Source of the DNA: Oscillospiraceae bacterium
GTDB taxonomy: Bacteria > Bacillota > Clostridia > Oscillospirales > Oscillospiraceae
Length of the DNA: 64,000 nt
Direction of reading: 5' to 3'
NCBI GenBank assembly: GCA_902802045.1
Contig: CADCKQ010000009.1
Location: forward strand, 41,340-105,339
Made by a program: the position numbers and the translations under genes. The notes below the pieces were generated by a model. That model ran no database searches, was not told the DNA's origin, and worked only from the letters and a program-made list of their open reading frames with translations. This document shows positions 31,804 through 39,939 of the stretch, piece by piece (the stretch's first letter is position 1; each line of letters starts with the position of its first letter).

Positions 31804-31889
31804 TGTCATTGCGAGGAAAATCTGTCGGGAAATACGGATTCCCACGGCTTCGCCTCGGAATGACAGACAGATTTTCCGCGGCAATCCGT
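31804..31889. repeat. CATTGCGAGG...GCGGCAATCC palindromic repeat (long form)
   Basis: TGTCATTGCGAGG and GCGGCAATCCG ends. The inner arm pairs AAAATCTGTC with GACAGATTTT and contains CGGATTCCCACGG/GGAATGAC elements. It fills the gap between the portal and scaffold genes. Confidence 0.85.
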
Positions 31890-31890
31890 C

Positions 31891-31932
31891 TTTCACTGTT
31901 CACTGTACGCTGTACTCTGTACACTGTTCCTT
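31891..31932. repeat. 7-bp CACTGT-type array 2, at the 3' end of the portal gene
   Basis: Tandem TTCACTG/TACGCTG/TACTCTG/TACACTG units. On the minus strand it encodes the portal C-terminal NSVQSTAYSEQ and the stop codon. Confidence 0.85.
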
Positions 31933-33515
31933 GCCGCTTCAGCGTTGTCGGCGACAGCCGCCATGATCCTGTCTTTGTTCTCGAAGTCCATCATCTCCAT
32001 ACACATAAGAGCCGGCGCCGCGTTTTCGGGCACAAAAAAACCCAGCCTGTAGAACTGGATAGCGAGTTCGTTCTGGCTGAGCCTTGAGTAGGCGTCTTTT
32101 TTCTGCGCCTCGACCTTGATGTCGAAGACCGGGAGCCTGAGCCCCAGATCCACGCCGTATTCGTTGTAGACCGGCTGGGGTTTAAGTCCTTCGTTTGAAA
32201 AAACCGTAAACTGCATCCCCGCTCTGGATGAACCGAGTATCCTGTATTTCCTCGGAAGATCGTAAAACTGTCTCTGCAGTTCTATGCACATCGAGACAAT
32301 ATCCTGAAATGCCCTGTAGGTTCCGCGTATGGAATCCCGCGAGCCCTTTCCGGAAGCCTCCTGAAGAGCGACGATGGCGCTTGCAGCCGTTACGCCGGAA
32401 GAGACCTTGCCGGTGGCCGTCTCGGTATTTCCTGAAGTCTGCCTGAGCTCATCTATCATTCTGTCAAGCACCTGAAGCGCGTTGGTCGGAAGGCCGGAAA
32501 AGCTTACGCTCTTGAGGCTGTCCTCGCCGAGGTTGCCGTTTACATGGATTATGGGCTTTGTCACGTCCAGAAACTCGTCTTCATTGACGGCGCCGTCGAT
32601 CCTGGAGAAGTATCTGGGCATGGAGCCTACCATTGCGTTTCTGACAAATGCGGTGGACAGAAGGTCTATCGAGGTCTGGCTGTTGGAACAGAGGTCTATG
32701 TATCCGTATCCGCAGGGGGAGCCCTCAACGGGAAAGAGCACGTCGAAGACAAAAGGATAGAGGCCGTGATCGTAAAGGCTCTCTCCGTTTGTTTCATAAA
32801 GTACCTGGTCGCCGCAGTACTTGACGTATGAAAGTATCTGCCGGCCGTTTATCTTCTCCTTCCAGTAGCATTCGACGACGCATACCTTTCCGTCTGTCGG
32901 AACATAGTCGTCATAGAGGAATCTGCTCGGCTTTAAGCCGTTTCCCTTGAGCTTGCCCTTAAGGGCGGGATACATTTTTTCAAGCTTTTCTCTGTCCTCA
33001 AGCTGTGTATGGAAAACATATTTGGATCTCTGTATATCTGTAATGCCCGGCTCCCAAAAGAGATTTAAAAGATCGACTCTCGAGATGCTTATATCTCCGA
33101 GCCCGTTTAGCTTGCTCTGGTCCCAGATGACCTTGTAAACTCCGGTCCCGGTCTTGAGCTTCTGCCAGCATACGTTTGAATACACTTCTTCGAATCTGTT
33201 CTGTTCCAGGACGCAGGGTATGATCTCAGAGAGGATCTCAGCCTCTTTCTTGTCTCCCGGCTCTCTCGGAAGTATTACCGGAGCCGGAAAGCTGTCTATG
33301 GCGTCGGCGTGTTTGTTTACAATGACATTGTGCAGCCAGCCTGTCGTGGAATGAAATCCGGCGTCGGCGGGCGTAAATAAGCTGCGCTTCTCCTCGAAGG
33401 AGTTGCGCAGCTTCCACCAGTTCTCGGCCTGTATCACGCGCTTTTCAAGCTTCTGTTTCGCGCTTTTGTACCTGCCAAGCGTACTGTTGAGTTTATTAAG
33501 TTGTTCTCTCGTCAT
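31893..33515 (-). CDS. Phage portal protein
   Basis: 540 residues. Portal features are an N-terminal clamp region (RYKSAKQKLEKRVIQAENWWKLRNSF), NVIVNKHADAIDSFPAPVILP, the wing strands VYKVIWDQSKLNGLGDISISRVD, LFWEPGITDIQRSKYV and the stem-like region MIDELRQTSGNTETATG followed by GVTAASAIVALQEASGK. It forms the dodecameric channel at one capsid vertex. It lies between terminase and scaffold as expected. The last about 11 residues come from a CACTGT array, so the true end of the protein has been replaced or extended. Confidence 0.85.
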   Translation of the reverse strand: MTREQLNKLNSTLGRYKSAKQKLEKRVIQAENWWKLRNSFEEKRSLFTPADAGFHSTTGWLHNVIVNKHADAIDSFPAPVILPREPGDKKEAEILSEIIPCVLEQNRFEEVYSNVCWQKLKTGTGVYKVIWDQSKLNGLGDISISRVDLLNLFWEPGITDIQRSKYVFHTQLEDREKLEKMYPALKGKLKGNGLKPSRFLYDDYVPTDGKVCVVECYWKEKINGRQILSYVKYCGDQVLYETNGESLYDHGLYPFVFDVLFPVEGSPCGYGYIDLCSNSQTSIDLLSTAFVRNAMVGSMPRYFSRIDGAVNEDEFLDVTKPIIHVNGNLGEDSLKSVSFSGLPTNALQVLDRMIDELRQTSGNTETATGKVSSGVTAASAIVALQEASGKGSRDSIRGTYRAFQDIVSMCIELQRQFYDLPRKYRILGSSRAGMQFTVFSNEGLKPQPVYNEYGVDLGLRLPVFDIKVEAQKKDAYSRLSQNELAIQFYRLGFFVPENAAPALMCMEMMDFENKDRIMAAVADNAEAARNSVQSTAYSEQ

Positions 33516-33522
33516 ATTATCC

Positions 33523-34878
33523 TCACCTGCTCAGCGGGTCGTTGAACATAGGCCTTCGTATAACGACAGGCCTTACCGGCAGTATCGGATATGCCATACA
33601 GGCATATCTCCATTCGTCGGCAATGTGGTCCTCGCCTTCAGTGTCGAGATCTTCAGGTCGGTAAGCCGAATACTGCAGCAGGGGAATGGTCCTGATGAAT
33701 TCCTTGCAGTTGTCGAATACATAGAACCGCGCCCTGTCGTTCTCGTCCAATTGAAGGCGGTAATGGCACTGCATCCAGCCGGGTATCCTGTCGTTTACTC
33801 CTTTTAAAAAGAAGAGCCCGTATTTTGCGGCGGTATCTGCGATCGACTCGCCCCGGCTTCCGTCCCAGATGCTCGGGTCGGCAACGCCTTCGATCTTCCT
33901 GTCTTTGAGCCAGGGATGAGTCCGTTCTATTTCTGCGATCTCCCTGAACTGCTGGTCCGGCGACATGCGGACTCCTTCGTTCGGCTGCCCTGTGCAGCCG
34001 TAGTATTCGAGTATCCTGTACATGGTCCCGTCCCTCGAGAGAGCGGTCCATCCGCAGGAAAAGGGGTGGTGATAGCCGAAGTCGTATGATCTGATTATCT
34101 TCCAGTATTTCTTCTCTCCGGTATTTAAGTCGAAGGGCTCGATCACATGCTTTTTTATAAGGAAATCCTCGAAAAACTGCCCTTCGTATACGTCCCAGTT
34201 TCCATAGAGCCAGGCGTCCCTCAGCTTGGGCGGCAGCGCTTCCAGCTGTTTGACGTAATCGGGCTGCGCCTTCATTAGAGCCTCGTTATCCGTGACCAGA
34301 GACTGAATGAATGAGTAGTTGGCAGGATCTTCGTTATCGAGATAACGCTGCTCTATAAACAGGCGTTTGGCCCAGTTGTGTCCTTCTCCGCCCGGATTCA
34401 TCGTGTAACAGACTCTCTTTGGGAAAGGGTTAACTCCTCTTACGCAGGCGCTGAGCTTCTGTATCCTCGCTTCGCTCTGCTGCGTGGCCTCATCTATGAA
34501 GAGGACATCCACCTCGATGCCCTGGAAACGGTCTGCGTCCTTCTCCGTATCGCAAAAGCGGAAAAGTATCTTGCTGCCGTTTGGGAAAGAGATGAATTTC
34601 TTCTGGTCGTTGTAGTTTGCCAGCCTCTGCTGGGGATCTTCCTGATAGCATTTGAGCATCTTTATGAGCGGCTCTATGTGGTTGTCCCAGAGCTCCGGAT
34701 ATGTCTTTCTCACTATCAGTACCTTGATCCCGGGGTACTTATAGCAGAGCAGTACGGCTTTGTTCCGTACTGCCCAGCTTTTCCCGCCTCCGCGGGCTCC
34801 TCCGTAGCCGATGTACTTGTGCGTGTCGAGCATGAAAAGCCGCTGTTTCTCGCTCGGCCTCTCCAGTACCAGTTCCAT
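33523..34878 (-). CDS. Phage terminase large subunit
   Basis: 451 residues. The ATPase motor has Walker A YGGARGGGKSWAVRN (about residues 23-37), the adenine-binding region VLIVRKTYPELWDNH, Walker B VDVLFIDEATQ and coupling motif CYTMNPGGEGH. The C-terminal nuclease domain has IIRSYDFGYHHPFSC (first acidic residue), EGVADPSIWD and a late acidic patch. It packages DNA into the prohead through the portal. The start follows a CACTGT array and has no clear Shine-Dalgarno sequence. No small terminase subunit is recognised beside it. Confidence 0.9.
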   Translation of the reverse strand: MELVLERPSEKQRLFMLDTHKYIGYGGARGGGKSWAVRNKAVLLCYKYPGIKVLIVRKTYPELWDNHIEPLIKMLKCYQEDPQQRLANYNDQKKFISFPNGSKILFRFCDTEKDADRFQGIEVDVLFIDEATQQSEARIQKLSACVRGVNPFPKRVCYTMNPGGEGHNWAKRLFIEQRYLDNEDPANYSFIQSLVTDNEALMKAQPDYVKQLEALPPKLRDAWLYGNWDVYEGQFFEDFLIKKHVIEPFDLNTGEKKYWKIIRSYDFGYHHPFSCGWTALSRDGTMYRILEYYGCTGQPNEGVRMSPDQQFREIAEIERTHPWLKDRKIEGVADPSIWDGSRGESIADTAAKYGLFFLKGVNDRIPGWMQCHYRLQLDENDRARFYVFDNCKEFIRTIPLLQYSAYRPEDLDTEGEDHIADEWRYACMAYPILPVRPVVIRRPMFNDPLSR

Positions 34879-34879
34879 T

Positions 34880-34917
34880 CTTCACTGTGCCCTGTGCACT
34901 GTGCACTGTACACTTTC
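34880..34917. repeat. 7-bp CACTGT-type array 3, at the holin/terminase joint
   Basis: TTCACTG, TGCCCTG, TGCACTG, TGCACTG, TACACTT in tandem. On the minus strand it encodes SVQCTVHRAQ at the end of the holin and contains its stop. Confidence 0.85.
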
Positions 34918-35133
34918 ATGCGTGCCTGTAGCCGCGAGTCCCGAAGCAAGTCCTATTATCAGTGATTCGAGAAGGTCTGCTCCCGGAAACTCCGGCACGA
35001 AGTAAAATCCCAGGGTACCGAGCACGGTCCCGATAAGAGCGCACATCACCGGAATGAATCTCGTGTTCCAGGTCGTGAGCTTGTAAAGTTCCGCCACGCT
35101 GTAGCAGAACGCGGTTATTATTGCTATTGTCAT
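34882..35133 (-). CDS. Phage holin-like membrane protein
   Basis: 83 residues with three hydrophobic segments (ITAFCYSVAELY, FIPVMCALIGTVLGTLGFYFV and LLESLIIGLASGLAATG) separated by short polar loops. This is the pattern of small phage holins that open the membrane for endolysin. The last about 12 residues (HESVQCTVHRAQ) come from a CACTGT array. It overlaps the next gene upstream by 4 bases. It is unusual in lying upstream of terminase and about 6 kb from the endolysin. Confidence 0.7.
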   Translation of the reverse strand: MTIAIITAFCYSVAELYKLTTWNTRFIPVMCALIGTVLGTLGFYFVPEFPGADLLESLIIGLASGLAATGTHESVQCTVHRAQ

Positions 35134-35387
35134 ATACTTTCCTTTTCTATCTCCAAATCTTCATATCTTACCGTCAGTTCCGCGGCTCCCTGGCCGAAGT
35201 GCTGCATGACCAGCGGGTTCAGAGTGTTTACGACTGCGACAAGATCCTTTAGCGATCTCAGATCCGTGTCCGGAGCGTTTTTATTAAGAGCGATGCATTG
35301 CTTGGTCATCTTCGAAAGCATGCTTACGCTTGTGCGGACATTTTTGATCTCCGCCGGGGTCCTGCTTCCGGTCTCGTTTTTAGTCAT
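35130..35387 (-). CDS. Small prophage protein, unknown
   Basis: 85 residues, helical, beginning MTKNETGSRTPAEIKNVRTS, with VSMLSKMTKQCIALNK and DLVAVVNTLNPLVMQHFGQG. It overlaps its neighbours by 4 and 8 bases, so it is translated with them. No known family was recognised. Its position before holin and terminase could suit a small terminase subunit, but no HTH motif is visible, so this is not claimed. Confidence 0.6.
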   Translation of the reverse strand: MTKNETGSRTPAEIKNVRTSVSMLSKMTKQCIALNKNAPDTDLRSLKDLVAVVNTLNPLVMQHFGQGAAELTVRYEDLEIEKESI

Positions 35388-35814
35388 CGGACTCCTTATC
35401 GGAAAAACCGCTCTCGATGAGCATCATGCCTTTTTCCAGCATTCTGAGAATTTCAAGGTTGCCGTAGCCCTCCAGCTCCGAGATCTCTCCGGAACCTTTT
35501 CCGTAAAAGAAGAAGTCTTCCATAAGACGTCTTACTTCTTCATCTTCATCTTCAATGCTTTCGATCCGTACCCAGGCGCACTCCAGAACCTTATCGATGT
35601 CCAGTATTTCGTCCCGCAGCTCCTTGATGGCCTCATTGAGCTTTAAAACATCGCGCGACCAGGTCTTTAGATCCTCGGTTCCCAGAATGTTCACGATCTT
35701 TCTTTTGTTGAGCTTCTGATTCAGCCGGTCGTTCAGGTCCAGAAATGTATCGAGCAGCTGGTCTGTCTTTTTCCTGGCGTTTCTCGCCTGCATCAGGTAA
35801 TCATAGTTCGTCAT
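35380..35814 (-). CDS. Prophage protein, helical, unknown
   Basis: 144 residues, almost wholly alpha-helical and charged: YLMQARNARKKTDQLLDTFLDLNDRLNQKL, then SRDVLKLNEAIKELRDEILDIDKVLE and an acidic tail. It looks like the DUF1492/ArpU-type group of small late regulators in length and helical content, but no DNA-binding motif can be made out, so function is left open. It lies in the middle operon between the replication genes and the packaging genes. Confidence 0.55.
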   Translation of the reverse strand: MTNYDYLMQARNARKKTDQLLDTFLDLNDRLNQKLNKRKIVNILGTEDLKTWSRDVLKLNEAIKELRDEILDIDKVLECAWVRIESIEDEDEEVRRLMEDFFFYGKGSGEISELEGYGNLEILRMLEKGMMLIESGFSDKESDD

Positions 35815-35817
35815 CTC

Positions 35818-36315
35818 TCATATCTCCCTTGTTCTGACGTTCTTCTCGTAACTGCAGAGAGCGCTCTGCCAGTTTCTGATCTTGCCCTTCTTGCCGTACC
35901 AGTCGCGGCTGTCGTAGTAGGCGTAGAATTCTTCCGGGTCGGTGATAAAGTGCTTCTCTGTGATAAAAGCCCTGATCTCATCGAGTGAAGGCGTTATAAA
36001 AGCATCGTCGTTTACGTCGATGATCGCGCGGTCTCTTGCGATAAGCCCTAGCTCGTCGAAGACCGACAGAGCCTGGGATACGGTCCTTAAGGAGAAACAG
36101 CCGAGCCTCTTCTGAATGCTTATGACATCAAAGGGGATATAGCAGTCGGTCTCGGGAGGCCAGGGCGCGTTCTCGCCGTAGTGCCTGTTGTATAAAAGCG
36201 TATAGAGCGCTATATAGTTTCGCCCGTCCGGCAGAGCACTCAGCTGCTCTGTCGTCTTATGGTCAAGACCTCTGGGCGTGAGATCCAGCCAGTACTTTGC
36301 GATCGGTGTGTTCAT
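35818..36315 (-). CDS. Phage replication-initiation type winged-helix protein
   Basis: 165 residues. The N-terminal part reads AKYWLDLTPRGLDHKTTEQL and ISIQKRLGCFSLRTVSQALSVFDELGLIAR, a winged-helix DNA-binding pattern like the N-terminal domain of phage replisome organisers and DnaD-like proteins. The C-terminal third has FYAYYDSRDWYGKKGKIRNWQSALCSYE, like the end of phage replication proteins that meet a helicase. The start at 36315 is set by AAAGGAC 9 bases upstream; the more distal ATG at 36336 lacks a site. Replication role is inferred. Confidence 0.7.
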   Translation of the reverse strand: MNTPIAKYWLDLTPRGLDHKTTEQLSALPDGRNYIALYTLLYNRHYGENAPWPPETDCYIPFDVISIQKRLGCFSLRTVSQALSVFDELGLIARDRAIIDVNDDAFITPSLDEIRAFITEKHFITDPEEFYAYYDSRDWYGKKGKIRNWQSALCSYEKNVRTREI

Positions 36316-36332
36316 GATCTGATTGTCCTTTC

Positions 36333-36761
36333 TCATTTCATCTTGTTGTTCTTCAGGTTGTTGAGCTGTTCCCTGGTAAGAAAAGCCCCCGCGTTCTCTT
36401 CAATATTTTTTGTGTGTATATCACAAACATAATTAAAAGAGTTATTCTTATTCTCTGTCTTACTCTTACTCTCACTCTTACTCTCTTCCTTACACTTACT
36501 CTTACCCTCACTCTTACTCTTGTTAAAACCAGTGGTTTTTTCTGCTCTCTCAAGCCTCTTTTCCGCCCTCTCCCGGGAGCTGTCCAGATGCGGTCTTACT
36601 ACGGTAAAAACAGCGGTTTCGATAGGATCGAGATCTTCGGGAAGATTCTCGTTTAAAGCGTAATCGACTATCGCAGTGAGAGTCCGGTGCATCTGTTCCG
36701 TGCTGAGGTTTTGGGTTGCTTCGAAATATGACCGGTAGAACGTAAACTGTTTTCTCTGCAT
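36333..36761 (-). CDS. DUF6291-like phage protein with Ser/Lys repeat tract
   Basis: 142 residues. The N-terminal MQRKQFTFYRSYFEATQNLS, LTAIVDYALNE and ETAVFTVVRPHLDSSRERAE match a common Firmicutes phage family (DUF6291) found beside replisome organisers. It is followed by a low-complexity tract NKSKSEGKSKCKEESKSESK and more, encoded by a hexanucleotide repeat (plus strand CTTACT/CTCACT/CTTATT). The ATG shares its A with the TGA of the preceding gene. It is likely part of the replication module; the repeat tract may vary in length between strains. Confidence 0.7.
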   Translation of the reverse strand: MQRKQFTFYRSYFEATQNLSTEQMHRTLTAIVDYALNENLPEDLDPIETAVFTVVRPHLDSSRERAEKRLERAEKTTGFNKSKSEGKSKCKEESKSESKSKTENKNNSFNYVCDIHTKNIEENAGAFLTREQLNNLKNNKMK

Positions 36762-37000
36762 CAGCCCTTTGTCCTTTCCAGAAAACATCTCTCTGCGAAC
36801 GCTCTGTCTCTCATGATCCGGTCTAGTCTCATTTTCTGGATGATGCAGTTGAGGAAAGCGTCCTCTGTCGACCTGTAATTGTGCCGGTCTCTCCTGAGAT
36901 GTTCGGCTCGCTCTTTAAGCTTTCCGTACTTATTGTTTTCTCGGATGACAAGGTACCTGAATTCTCTGTCGGTCATACAATGCCGTATATCTCCTTTCAT
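36761..37000 (-). CDS. Small prophage protein, unknown
   Basis: 79 residues, very basic: NNKYGKLKERAEHLRRDRHNYRS and LNCIIQKMRLDRIMRDRAFAE. No family recognised. Two starts are possible: the ATG at 37000, or the ATG at 36976 with AAAGGAG 14 bases before it. Early-gene position. Confidence 0.6.
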   Translation of the reverse strand: MKGDIRHCMTDREFRYLVIRENNKYGKLKERAEHLRRDRHNYRSTEDAFLNCIIQKMRLDRIMRDRAFAERCFLERTKG

Positions 37001-37089
37001 GTATTTATGAAGAGGCGGATAATGCCCTGTTTTCTTAATCTGCTAAGCGCTGTGCTTTGGCTTTTTGCCCCTCTGCTTCCCACTGGACA

Positions 37090-37608
37090 TTAGAGGGCGT
37101 TTTGTCCGGAAATATTTTTAAATTCTTTGCGATATTTTTTCATTTGATCGAAAAATGTGCTTTTAGTACGTCCGAGACGGGCAGCCATATCTCTTACAGT
37201 CATATCCGGGTCCTCAGCCCAAAGGGCTATTATTTTGTCTGCATCCGGATCCAGCTCTCTGAATCTGTCCAGAACTTGTTCAAGAAGCATACTGTCTGTT
37301 ACAGTTCTTTCCGTGTCTGCTCTTTCGTCTCCGATGTTTTCGAAAAGATCGTCCGCATCTTCGCCCGACTGCATATAGACTCTGTTTCCGACAGCTCTGT
37401 ACTCACAAAGAGCACAGTCCATGTCGCACTTCCATATAAAACGTGACGGGCAGACGCATCTTCCGGCTCTCTGTTCCCTTTTTCGGAACGTGTTGATCTC
37501 AGGTCCGATTTCTCTGTATATCTCTTCACTGATCTCGATAAGATCGACCTTTGTCGGGTCGTTCGGGTCTCTCATGGGGTAATAGTACTTTTTGTTTTCT
37601 GTTTTCAT
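37090..37608 (-). CDS. Sigma-factor-like / HTH regulator of the prophage
   Basis: 172 residues. The C-terminal part TDSMLLEQVLDRFRELDPDADKIIALWAEDPDMTVRDMAARLGRTKSTFFDQMKKYRKEF has the form of sigma-70 region 4 or an ECF-like helix-turn-helix. The N-terminal half contains a cysteine-rich stretch, RAGRCVCPSRFIWKCDMDCALCEY, which could bind metal. The start follows GGAGAAA. Phage proteins of this type switch on late genes; here it is the first gene of the block that leads to the packaging operon, so late activation is a fair inference. Confidence 0.7.
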   Translation of the reverse strand: MKTENKKYYYPMRDPNDPTKVDLIEISEEIYREIGPEINTFRKREQRAGRCVCPSRFIWKCDMDCALCEYRAVGNRVYMQSGEDADDLFENIGDERADTERTVTDSMLLEQVLDRFRELDPDADKIIALWAEDPDMTVRDMAARLGRTKSTFFDQMKKYRKEFKNISGQNAL

Positions 37609-37894
37609 GTTTTTCTCCTTTTCGTTGTTCCCGAACCGGAGATCCGCATGAAAAAAAGCGCGGCAAAGCAGCCGGAACGGGATTATTTCTCGTTTCAGCG
37701 CCCTGACCGTGCTCGTGGGTCGGCGTTTATTAACTTTTCCGCCGGTTCAGCCCGAGCCGCTTCTGTACACGAAGCGGACTTTCCCGGCGGTCAAAAACAA
37801 AAAAAGGGGGCCGGAACCGCGGTTTCCCGCGAGTTTCCGACCCCCTTTGGTCCTTCGCAATACCACTTCGTATTGCGGTTACTTTAATTGAATT
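37609..37894 (-). other. Intergenic region with terminator and leader hairpins
   Basis: About 286 bases. On the minus strand, hairpin GCAATAC-GAAGTG-GTATTGC (37857-37876) and then a strong terminator AAAGGGGG...CCCCCTTTTTTT (37797-37853) end the repressor-side operon. The rest has nested pairing CCGCCGG/CCGGCGG around a perfect CCGCTTC/GAAGCGG hairpin (37757-37779). This may be a structured leader of the sigma-like gene. No open frame is supported. Confidence 0.6.
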
Positions 37895-38104
37895 TTAAGC
37901 GGCAGTGTGCGGATAGAGCCTTTTCATAGTGACCTTGTATATCACAAGGCCGTCCTTGCCCTGTCTGATCTCCAGATGCTCGAAGTCTCCGCATTTCCGG
38001 TTCAGAGTCTTTGCCAGAGCTTCGAGCTCCTCGTGGCCGCGCCTTTTATCGTTGAGCCTTTGCTGCTCCTTGCTGAAATCAATGATATTTGCAGTTTTTT
38101 CCAT
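37895..38104 (-). CDS. Small prophage protein, unknown
   Basis: 69 residues starting MEKTANIIDFSKEQQRLNDK. The start is chosen by GGAGATAAAA upstream; the longer in-frame extension overlaps the repressor gene. The C-terminal half is basic (IRQGKDGLVIYKVTMKRLY). It begins 2 bases after the repressor stop, so the pair is one operon. Function unknown. Confidence 0.65.
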   Translation of the reverse strand: MEKTANIIDFSKEQQRLNDKRRGHEELEALAKTLNRKCGDFEHLEIRQGKDGLVIYKVTMKRLYPHTAA

Positions 38105-38106
38105 TT

Positions 38107-38712
38107 TTATCTCCTCAGTTTTTTGAATACGAATATAGCTACGCCCTGAATAATACACTGCTTAACATATATATCTTCCATATGATCGTTTTCAGGGTGG
38201 AGGATCACGCGCCTGTTTTCGTCGTCCCGGTAAAAACGCTTGAGCGTCGCCTCGTCCTCGATCAGAGCTACGACGATATCTCCGGGATTTGCGTAATCCT
38301 GTCTTTTTATAAGAACCATGTCTCCGTCTTCAATGCCCGCGTTTACCATGGAATTGCCGCTGGCATTCAGAATGAAATAGTCTCCGCTGCCGAAGAGCGA
38401 AACGGGCAGCTTCACATACTCCGCGATATTCTCCTCCGCGTACTTCGGGACTCCGCAGGCGATATCGCTGTAGAGGACCGCTGTTTTGGAGTATTCGTAA
38501 AGCCTGCTGATCTCGTCCCTGGATCTGTTGACCCGGATGGAAGCGAGACCGCTCTCTTTTTTCAGCTCGTTTAAATACCTGTTGACTGTGGAAAGGGAGA
38601 GCCCCGTCGCTTCGGAAATAGTCTTCTGGGTGGGGATATGGCCGTATTCCCAGGCCCATTCGTCTATAAATTTCTCTATTGTTTTAAATGTTTCCGATCT
38701 TTTGCTCTGCAT
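38107..38712 (-). CDS. LexA-like S24 repressor of the prophage
   Basis: 201 residues. The N-terminal winged helix (KTIEKFIDEWAWEYGHIPTQ, then TISEATGLSLSTVNRYL) is LexA-like. The C-terminal S24 latent peptidase has the serine in LNASGNSMVNAGI (S121) and the lysine in EDEATLKRFYR (K158), the catalytic dyad. The self-cleavage position, Ala-Gly in LexA, is Cys-Gly here (C86-G87 in DIACGVPKY). AGGAGG precedes the ATG at 38712; a longer frame exists but lacks a site. It probably holds the prophage silent until DNA damage. A palindrome lies in the divergent promoter region. Confidence 0.85.
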   Translation of the reverse strand: MQSKRSETFKTIEKFIDEWAWEYGHIPTQKTISEATGLSLSTVNRYLNELKKESGLASIRVNRSRDEISRLYEYSKTAVLYSDIACGVPKYAEENIAEYVKLPVSLFGSGDYFILNASGNSMVNAGIEDGDMVLIKRQDYANPGDIVVALIEDEATLKRFYRDDENRRVILHPENDHMEDIYVKQCIIQGVAIFVFKKLRR

Positions 38713-38748
38713 AAGCCCTCCTGTCTGAAAATTTAAAATGTCACTTAG

Positions 38749-38760
38749 GTTGAATTCAAC
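38749..38760. promoter_or_regulatory. Palindromic operator candidate between repressor and WYL gene
   Basis: Perfect 12-bp palindrome GTTGAATTCAAC, about 37 bases upstream of the repressor start. TCAC and GTGA flank it almost symmetrically. It is a plausible binding site of the LexA-like repressor; a second full copy was not found nearby. Confidence 0.5.
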
Positions 38761-38922
38761 TTGTGATTCGGAATTTATCACGGAAATTTATAAAATGCAA
38801 CAGCAAATTTTCTATCTGACATACCTATTTACGTTTACCTGCAAATGCTTTGTAACTTTTAGTCTTTACGGGACAAAAATCGGTAGTATACTTAAGCTGT
38901 AAAAAGCTCCGGAGGCTGTTTT

Positions 38923-39906
38923 ATGGAAAACAAAGTCAAGATAAAGCTTCTCAGGATCTACGAGATCCTCAGGAACAACACGGACGAGCATCACATGATG
39001 ACGACCTATGAGCTCATAGCAGCTCTCGCCCAGGATAAGATCAAAGCGGATCACCGTTCGGTAAAGTCTGACATAGAGACTCTGAATGAATTCGGCTACG
39101 AGATAATGTGCGAGAAGATCGGCAACCAGAACTGGTACTATGTGGCGGACAGGCTCTTTTCGGACGCCGAGATAAAAATGCTGATAGACGCGGTGCAGGC
39201 TGCCAACTTTATTCCTGAGGGAAAAACGGATGAGCTGACAAGGAAGCTCGCTCACCTCAGCGGCCTGAAAAACCGCACATTAAAGGCGAAGAATCTGATC
39301 TGCTACAATGTCAAGAAACACTCCAACGAGAACATATGGCTGATTGTCGAAACGATCACGGAGGCTCTCGTAAGGAACAGGAAGATCAGTTTCCAATACT
39401 GCCGGATCGACGAGAACAAAAACCTGTATACGACGCATCCGGACGGATACGTTACGAATCCTGTCGCTCTTGTATATGATGCGGACAATTATTATCTCGT
39501 GACCTACAACGAGAAGTACGACAGGATGGTAAATTACCGCGTCGACAGAATGAAGGACTGCTCCGTTCTCGAAGAACCAGCGCATGAAAAGGCGGTCATA
39601 TCGAGAAAGAACCTGCACTCATACAAAAAGGAATCCTTCAAGATGTACAACGGCGCGATCAGATCCGTAACGCTCGTGTTCGATAAGGAGCTCGTTCCCT
39701 CTATCGTAGATAAGTTCGGCGAGAAGGTCATAATAAAGAAGAGTCCGGACGGACGCTGCTTCATAACGGAAGACATAAAGACCGGCCCGACCTTCTACAG
39801 CTGGGTATTCGGAGCCGGAAAGAAGATGGAGATCGCGGAGCCCGCAGACATCCGAGAAGAATATCTGAATATGTGCCGCGAGATCATTGGGAACGCTGTC
39901 AAATAA
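38923..39906 (+). CDS. WYL-domain transcriptional regulator
   Basis: 327 residues. The N-terminal winged helix (KIKLLRIYEILRNNTDEHHM, TYELIAALA and HRSVKSDIETLNEFGYEI) is followed by a WYL domain (RKISFQYCRID...YVTNPVALVYDADNYYLVTYNEKYDRMVNYRVDRM) and a C-terminal WCX extension ending in the VFGAGKKMEIAEP region. WYL proteins sense ligands, often nucleic acid, and control phage-defence or DNA-damage genes. It is divergent from the repressor and 33 bases before ssb, so it may control the ssb operon. A weak promoter (TTTACG/TATACT, 16-base spacer) precedes it. Confidence 0.85.
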   Translation: MENKVKIKLLRIYEILRNNTDEHHMMTTYELIAALAQDKIKADHRSVKSDIETLNEFGYEIMCEKIGNQNWYYVADRLFSDAEIKMLIDAVQAANFIPEGKTDELTRKLAHLSGLKNRTLKAKNLICYNVKKHSNENIWLIVETITEALVRNRKISFQYCRIDENKNLYTTHPDGYVTNPVALVYDADNYYLVTYNEKYDRMVNYRVDRMKDCSVLEEPAHEKAVISRKNLHSYKKESFKMYNGAIRSVTLVFDKELVPSIVDKFGEKVIIKKSPDGRCFITEDIKTGPTFYSWVFGAGKKMEIAEPADIREEYLNMCREIIGNAVK

Positions 39907-39939
39907 AGAGAATTTAATTAAAAAGGAGATAGAACCGAA

